Shown in pieces: positions 17,961-21,709 of a stretch of 21,709 bases of DNA (its first letter is position 1; each line of letters opens with the position of its first letter). The position numbers and the translations under genes were made by a program. Source of the DNA: JBFWNZ01 sp050250795 (GTDB lineage Bacteria; Pseudomonadota; Alphaproteobacteria; UBA8366); NCBI GenBank assembly GCA_050250795.1, contig JBFWNZ010000019.1:1-21709 (forward strand). Reading direction: 5' to 3'. Under the pieces are notes generated by a model. That model saw nothing but the letters and a program-made list of their open reading frames with translations, was not told where the DNA came from and ran no database searches.

Positions 17961-18010
17961 ACGAGTTTTCGCGTCTCGGTGCGAGAATTCGTAAAATGAC
18001 GATCTTTCGT
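17961..18010. promoter_or_regulatory. three tandem 12-bp palindromes, candidate activator (UAS) sites
   Basis: Three copies of the pattern RCGA-N4-TCGY lie at 17961-17972 (ACGAGTTTTCGC), 17981-17992 (GCGAGAATTCGT) and 17999-18010 (ACGATCTTTCGT). Their starts are 20 and 18 bases apart, close to two helical turns. They sit about 96-145 bases upstream of the predicted start of the ABC operon, where sigma-54 activators bind, and directly upstream of the regulator gene on the other side, so autoregulation is possible. Confidence 0.65.
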
Positions 18011-18037
18011 AGCTCGCCGATTCGGACGAATATTTAT

Positions 18038-18050
18038 TAACTAATTGAAA
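18038..18050 (-). promoter_or_regulatory. candidate IHF site
   Basis: On the minus strand the sequence TTTCAATTAGTTA fits the IHF consensus WATCAANNNNTTR with one mismatch. It lies in an AT-rich patch (~18027-18066) between the palindromes and the -24 element, the usual place for a bend that brings activator and sigma-54 holoenzyme together. Confidence 0.4.
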
Positions 18051-18079
18051 TATATTGAATTATAGACCTCCGCCCCGTT

Positions 18080-18094
18080 TGGCACGCCGCTTGC
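18080..18094 (+). promoter_or_regulatory. sigma-54 (-24/-12) promoter of the ABC operon
   Basis: TGGCACG (18080-18086), four bases, then TTGC (18091-18094) matches the consensus TGGCACG-N4-TTGC at every fixed position, with the invariant GG and GC in correct spacing. Transcription should begin near 18106, about 20 bases before the ATG at 18126; GGAGG at 18117-18121 is the ribosome site. Confidence 0.88.
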
Positions 18095-18125
18095 GGAACA
18101 GCAGCAACTAACGGATGGAGGCCTT

Positions 18126-19478
18126 ATGTCTACTTTTGACGATCCCTTCGACGCCAACCGGCCGCTGCACAGCCAAGGCTGTTCCTGCGGCGCCCATGCA
18201 AGCCAGGCCGAGCATGACGCCGACACGGAATCCAATTACCGCCGTGTCGTCGAAAGCGCGGTCGTCCGCGCCCTCTTCCCGCAGGATCTGCAACGGCGTG
18301 CGTTCCTGAAAGGCGTGGGCGTTTCCACGGCGATGGCGGCCATCGCCCAGTTCCTGCCGGTCGGCAGCGTCACGGATGCGTTTGCCCAGGGCGCCGGTGC
18401 GCTGGAGAAGAAAGACCTGAAAGTCGGGTTCATCCCGATCACCTGCGCGACCCCGATCATCATGGCCGCGCCGATGGGCTTCTATGCCAAGCAGGGCCTG
18501 AACGTCGAAATCGTCAAGACGGCCGGCTGGGCCGTGGTGCGCGACAAGACGCTGAACAAGGAATACGACGCCGCGCATATGCTGGCGCCGATGCCCATCG
18601 CCATCTCGCTGGGCGTGGGCTCGAACCCGGTCCCCTACACCGTCCCGGCCATCGAGAACATCAACGGCCAGGCGATCACCCTGGCCATGAAGCACAAGGA
18701 CAACCGCGACCCCAAGAACTGGAAGGGGTTCAAGTTCGGCGTGCCCTTCGACTACTCGATGCACAACTACCTGCTGCGCTACTACCTCGCGGAGCACGGC
18801 GTCGACCCCGACACGGATGTCCAGATCCGCGCCGTGCCGCCGCCCGAGATGGTGGCCAACCTGCGCGCCGAGAACCTCGACGGCTATCTGGGTCCCGACC
18901 CGATGAACCAGCGCGCGGTCTATGACGGCGTCGGCTTCATCCACATCCTGTCCAAGGACATCTGGGAAGGGCACCCCTGCTGCGCCTTCGCGGCCTCGCG
19001 CGAATTCATCACCGCGATGCCGAACACCTATGCGGCGCTGCTGCGGGCCATCGTCGATGCGACGACCTATGCCCACAAGGCCGAGAACCGCAAGGAGATC
19101 GCCAACGCCATCGCGCCGGCGAACTATCTCAACCAGCCGCCGGTGGTGGTCGAGCAGATCCTCACCGGCACCTTCGCCGACGGCCTCGGCAAGGTTCAGA
19201 AGGTTCCGGGCCGCGCCGACTTCGATCCCTTCCCTTGGCAGAGCTTCGCCGTCTGGATCATGACCCAGATGAAGCGCTGGGGGCAGTTGAAGGGCGATGT
19301 CGACTACGCCGAGGTCGCGAAACAGGTCTATCTCGCCACCGATGCGCAGAAGCTGATGGCCGACCAGGGGCTGACACCGCCCAAGGCGACCACGAAAAGC
19401 TTCTCGGTCATGGGCAAGGCCTTCGACCCGTCGAAGCCCGACGACTACCTCGCCTCGTTTGCCATCAAGCGGACCTGA
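18126..19478 (+). CDS. NitT/TauT-family ABC transporter substrate-binding protein (CmpA/NrtA-like), Tat-exported
   Basis: A 450-residue periplasmic binding protein. It has an unusual ~55-residue N-terminal extension with 'GCSCGAHAS' (Cys19, Cys21) before a twin-arginine signal 'QRRAFLKGVGV' (residues 56-66), a hydrophobic stretch, and an A-x-A-type cleavage region near residue 87. The mature domain begins 'KKDLKVGFIPITCATPIIMAAPMGFYAKQGL', characteristic of the CmpA/NrtA group that binds nitrate, bicarbonate or cyanate; taurine-type relatives differ. Later marks are 'EYDAAHML', 'DYSMHNYLLRYYLAEHG' and 'GHPCCAFAAS'. It is the first gene after the sigma-54 promoter. The sequence alone does not fix the ligand; a nitrogenous anion such as cyanate or nitrate is the likely kind given sigma-54 control. 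Confidence 0.88.
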   Translation: MSTFDDPFDANRPLHSQGCSCGAHASQAEHDADTESNYRRVVESAVVRALFPQDLQRRAFLKGVGVSTAMAAIAQFLPVGSVTDAFAQGAGALEKKDLKVGFIPITCATPIIMAAPMGFYAKQGLNVEIVKTAGWAVVRDKTLNKEYDAAHMLAPMPIAISLGVGSNPVPYTVPAIENINGQAITLAMKHKDNRDPKNWKGFKFGVPFDYSMHNYLLRYYLAEHGVDPDTDVQIRAVPPPEMVANLRAENLDGYLGPDPMNQRAVYDGVGFIHILSKDIWEGHPCCAFAASREFITAMPNTYAALLRAIVDATTYAHKAENRKEIANAIAPANYLNQPPVVVEQILTGTFADGLGKVQKVPGRADFDPFPWQSFAVWIMTQMKRWGQLKGDVDYAEVAKQVYLATDAQKLMADQGLTPPKATTKSFSVMGKAFDPSKPDDYLASFAIKRT

Positions 19479-19481
19479 TCC

Positions 19482-19976
19482 GTGTCCGAAGCCCAGATCG
19501 AAACTGGCGCCGCCCCCCGCCCGCCGCTGCCCCCCTTCACGCTCGAAACCGCGCGCGTGAAGGTTCGGGCCGCGGAAGACGCCTGGAACACCCGCGATCC
19601 GTCGCGGGTGGCCCTGGCCTACACGCCGGACAGCGTGTGGCGGAACCGAACGGAGTTCTTTTCGGGCCGTGCAGCCATCGAAGCCTTTCTACGGCGGAAA
19701 TGGACGCGCGAACTGGACTACCGCCTGATCAAGGAAGTCTGGGCGACGACCGGCGACCGCATCGCCGTGCGCTTCGCCTATGAGTGGCACGACGATTCCG
19801 GCAGCGTCTTCCGCTCCCACGGCAACGAGTTGTGGGCCTTTGCCCCGGACGGCCGCATGGAGCGGCGCGAGGCCAGCATCAACGACCTGCCGATCCGGGA
19901 TTCCGAGCGGCTGTTCCGCTGGCCGCTCGGGCCCCGGCCCGCCAACCACCCCGGCCTGACGGAGCTTGGCCTGTGA
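19482..19976 (+). CDS. NTF2-like (DUF1348/SnoaL-type) protein
   Basis: A 164-residue protein starting at GTG 19482, three bases after the binding-protein stop. 'ETARVKVRAAEDAWNTRDPSRVALAYTPDSVWRNR' is a classic cone-fold NTF2 opening, and 'SGRAAIEAFLRRKW', 'FAYEWHDDSG' and 'GNELWAFAPDGRMERREASIND' match the DUF1348 group. These proteins form a small pocket that can be an enzyme site or a ligand site; no function has been established that I can cite. Its stop overlaps the permease GTG by three bases (GTGA). Being locked inside a transporter operon suggests that it acts on, or senses, the imported compound. Confidence 0.85.
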   Translation: MSEAQIETGAAPRPPLPPFTLETARVKVRAAEDAWNTRDPSRVALAYTPDSVWRNRTEFFSGRAAIEAFLRRKWTRELDYRLIKEVWATTGDRIAVRFAYEWHDDSGSVFRSHGNELWAFAPDGRMERREASINDLPIRDSERLFRWPLGPRPANHPGLTELGL

Positions 19977-20812
19977 TCGCTTCGCTGCGCGTACGTGCCG
20001 CCATCGTCTCGCTGCTGCTGCTGGTCGGCGTCCTGCTGGCCTGGCAGGCGGCGGTGAGCGGTACCGGCGAGACCCAGGATATGGACCCCGAATACGCGGC
20101 CCTGATGGGCATGACCGCCACCACCGGCAAGTCGGCGATGCCCGGCCCGGTCGATGTCGGCCGGACCATCTGGACCCACATCAAGGACCCGTTCTACGAC
20201 CGGGGCGCGAACGACAAGGGCGTCGGCATCCAGCTGGCCCACTCCATCGGACGGGTCGCGCTGGGTTACATGTTCGCCGTGCTGGTGGCCATTCCGATCG
20301 GCTTCCTGATCGGCATGTCGCCGCTGATGAACCGTGCGCTCGACCCCTTCGTGCAGATACTGAAGCCGGTCTCGCCGCTCGCCTGGATGCCGCTGGCCCT
20401 CTACACGATCAAGGATTCCAACATCTCGGCCGTGTTCGTGATCTTCATCTGCGCGCTGTGGCCGATGCTGATCAACACCGCCTTCGGCGTCGCCAGCGTC
20501 CGGCGCGAATGGCTGAACGTGGCCCGCACGCTCGAGGTGGGACCGATCCGTCGCGCCTTCACCGTCATCCTTCCGGCCGCCGCGCCGACCATCCTGACCG
20601 GGATGCGGATATCCATCGGCATCGCCTGGCTGGTGATCGTCGCCGCCGAGATGCTCGTCGGCGGCACGGGCATCGGCTACTTCGTCTGGAACGAGTGGAA
20701 CAACCTGTCCATCACCAACGTGATCGTGTCGATCCTGGTGATCGGCGTGGTGGGCATGGTCCTCGACCAGATCCTGGCGCGTGCGCAGCGCCTCGTGACC
20801 TTCCCCGAGTGA
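19973..20812 (+). CDS. NitT/TauT-family ABC transporter permease
   Basis: A 279-residue inner-membrane protein of the BPD_transp_1 family. TM1 is at ~10-28 ('AAIVSLLLLVGVLLAW'), followed by a ~60-residue periplasmic loop and five further hydrophobic segments. The EAA coupling loop, 'EWLNVARTLEVGPIRRAFTVILPAAAPTILTG', contacts the ATPase, and 'IAWLVIVAAEML' is the segment typical of nitrate/taurine/sulfonate permeases. GTG 19973 is chosen because GGAG lies eight bases upstream and the hydrophobic N-terminus follows at once; it overlaps the previous stop. A single permease would function as a homodimer. The ATPase start follows its stop by 5 bases. Confidence 0.9.
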   Translation: MIASLRVRAAIVSLLLLVGVLLAWQAAVSGTGETQDMDPEYAALMGMTATTGKSAMPGPVDVGRTIWTHIKDPFYDRGANDKGVGIQLAHSIGRVALGYMFAVLVAIPIGFLIGMSPLMNRALDPFVQILKPVSPLAWMPLALYTIKDSNISAVFVIFICALWPMLINTAFGVASVRREWLNVARTLEVGPIRRAFTVILPAAAPTILTGMRISIGIAWLVIVAAEMLVGGTGIGYFVWNEWNNLSITNVIVSILVIGVVGMVLDQILARAQRLVTFPE

Positions 20813-20817
20813 CGCCC

Positions 20818-21696
20818 ATGACCGATGCTCTGATTTCCATCGAAGGAATCTCCAAGCGCTATCCGGCTCCCGGCGGCGGCGAGACCGCCGTGTTCGAGGA
20901 CCTCTGGCTGAAGGTCGGCCGCGGCGAATTCGTGTGCGTGATCGGCCATTCCGGCTGCGGCAAGACGACGGTGCTGAACATCCTGGCCGGCCTCGACACG
21001 CCCAGCAGCGGCGCCGTGATCGTCGATGGCAGCGAAGTGACGGGCCCGAGCCTGGACCGCGCCGTGATCTTCCAGGGTCATGCCCTGCTGCCCTGGCGCA
21101 CGGTGCTGGGAAACGTCGCCTATGCCGTCTCCTCGCGCTGGCGCAAGGCCGGCCGGGAGGAGATCGAGGAGCGCGCCCGTCAAGCCATCGCCAAGGTCGG
21201 GCTGGCAGGTGCCGAGCATAAGCGGCCGTCGGAGCTGTCGGGCGGCATGAAGCAGCGCGTCGGCATCGCCCGCGCGCTCGCCATCGAGCCCAAGATCATG
21301 CTGATGGACGAACCCTTCTCCGCGCTCGACGCGCTGACCCGCGGCACATTGCAGGAAGAGGCCCGCCGCATCTGCCGCGAGACCGGACAGACCGTCTACA
21401 TGATCACCCACGATGTCGACGAGGCGATCTATCTCGCCGACAAGATCGTGCTGATGACCAACGGCCCCCAGGCCCGGATCGCCGAGGTCGTGGTCAACCC
21501 GCTCACCGCCGGCCGGGCGCAGAGCGAAATCCACCACGACCCGCACTACTACGAGATCCGCAACCATCTGATCGACTTCCTGGTGTCGCGCAGTGCGACC
21601 TTCCGCGATGCGCCGCCACCCGGTTACGACCAGCGGCATCCGCCGCTGGTGCATCTCAACGGCACCGCCCCCAAGGCCGCCGCGCGTTCCCGCTGA
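20818..21696 (+). CDS. NitT/TauT-family ABC transporter ATP-binding protein
   Basis: A 292-residue ABC ATPase. Walker A is GHSGCGKT at residues 43-50; the Q-loop is 'FQGHALLPW'; the signature LSGGMKQR lies near 140; Walker B is 'IMLMDEPFSALDA'; the H-loop is 'MITHDVDEAIYL'. The C-terminal tail, about 60 residues past the core, contains 'HHDPHYYEIRNHLIDFLV', a segment seen in NrtD/CmpD-type ATPases rather than in SsuB/TauB. ATG 20818 starts 5 bases after the permease stop. It supplies energy for the transporter at the inner membrane face. The gene is complete and only 13 bases follow it in the window, so further operon members (for example a catabolic enzyme) may lie outside. Confidence 0.93.
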   Translation: MTDALISIEGISKRYPAPGGGETAVFEDLWLKVGRGEFVCVIGHSGCGKTTVLNILAGLDTPSSGAVIVDGSEVTGPSLDRAVIFQGHALLPWRTVLGNVAYAVSSRWRKAGREEIEERARQAIAKVGLAGAEHKRPSELSGGMKQRVGIARALAIEPKIMLMDEPFSALDALTRGTLQEEARRICRETGQTVYMITHDVDEAIYLADKIVLMTNGPQARIAEVVVNPLTAGRAQSEIHHDPHYYEIRNHLIDFLVSRSATFRDAPPPGYDQRHPPLVHLNGTAPKAAARSR

Positions 21697-21709
21697 TACC
21701 CGCATAAAG

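Overview
The window is GC-rich, gene-dense bacterial DNA with short intergenic gaps and many stop/start overlaps. Codon usage, a Tat-exported NitT/TauT-type binding protein and the general gene style suggest an alphaproteobacterium, plausibly of the Rhodospirillales; this is an inference, since no rRNA or taxonomic marker is present. No gene-free stretch exceeds 300 bases; the longest is the 198-base divergent control region at 9034-9231. I saw no tRNA, rRNA, CRISPR array, insertion sequence or origin.

Layout. (1) 1-4788, plus strand: the C-terminal end of a TauD/TfdA-type dioxygenase, a SAM methyltransferase, a secreted barrel-like protein ending in a complete Hint (intein-like) domain, and a 405-residue protein with glycosyltransferase-like traits. 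(2) 4796-9033, minus strand, an operon read right to left: family-2 glycosyltransferase, Nudix hydrolase, an 798-residue ATP-grasp/phosphohistidine phosphotransferase lacking the PEP-synthase barrel, and an 83-residue unknown. (3) 9232-15367, plus strand, a tight six-gene operon: E1 alpha and E1 beta of a thiamine-diphosphate enzyme without E2/E3, a DegT-fold PLP enzyme whose catalytic Lys is replaced by His, a GDP-mannose-4,6-dehydratase-like SDR, an HddC-like nucleotidyltransferase and an HddA-like heptose kinase. (4) 15371-17949, minus strand: a GmhB-like heptose bisphosphate phosphatase and a PAS-AAA-Fis sigma-54 activator. (5) 18126-21696, plus strand: a nitrate/cyanate-type ABC transporter operon (binding protein, NTF2-like protein, permease, ATPase) behind a near-perfect sigma-54 promoter.

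How the parts work together. Regions 2 and 3 plus GmhB form a surface-polysaccharide locus. HddA, GmhB and HddC would make GDP-D-glycero-alpha-D-manno-heptose; the SDR would give a 4-keto-6-deoxy sugar; the His-type DegT enzyme is expected to remove the 3-hydroxyl as ColD does; and the orphan E1 pair could then attach a two-carbon unit, as YerE does in yersiniose synthesis. This predicted GDP-linked branched 3,6-dideoxyheptose route, with a phosphotransferase resembling glutamine kinase/rifampin phosphotransferase next door, is the most novel feature here. Region 5 is a separate nitrogen-type uptake system. Its control region shows three tandem 12-base palindromes, an IHF-like site and a -24/-12 promoter, all next to the divergent activator gene.
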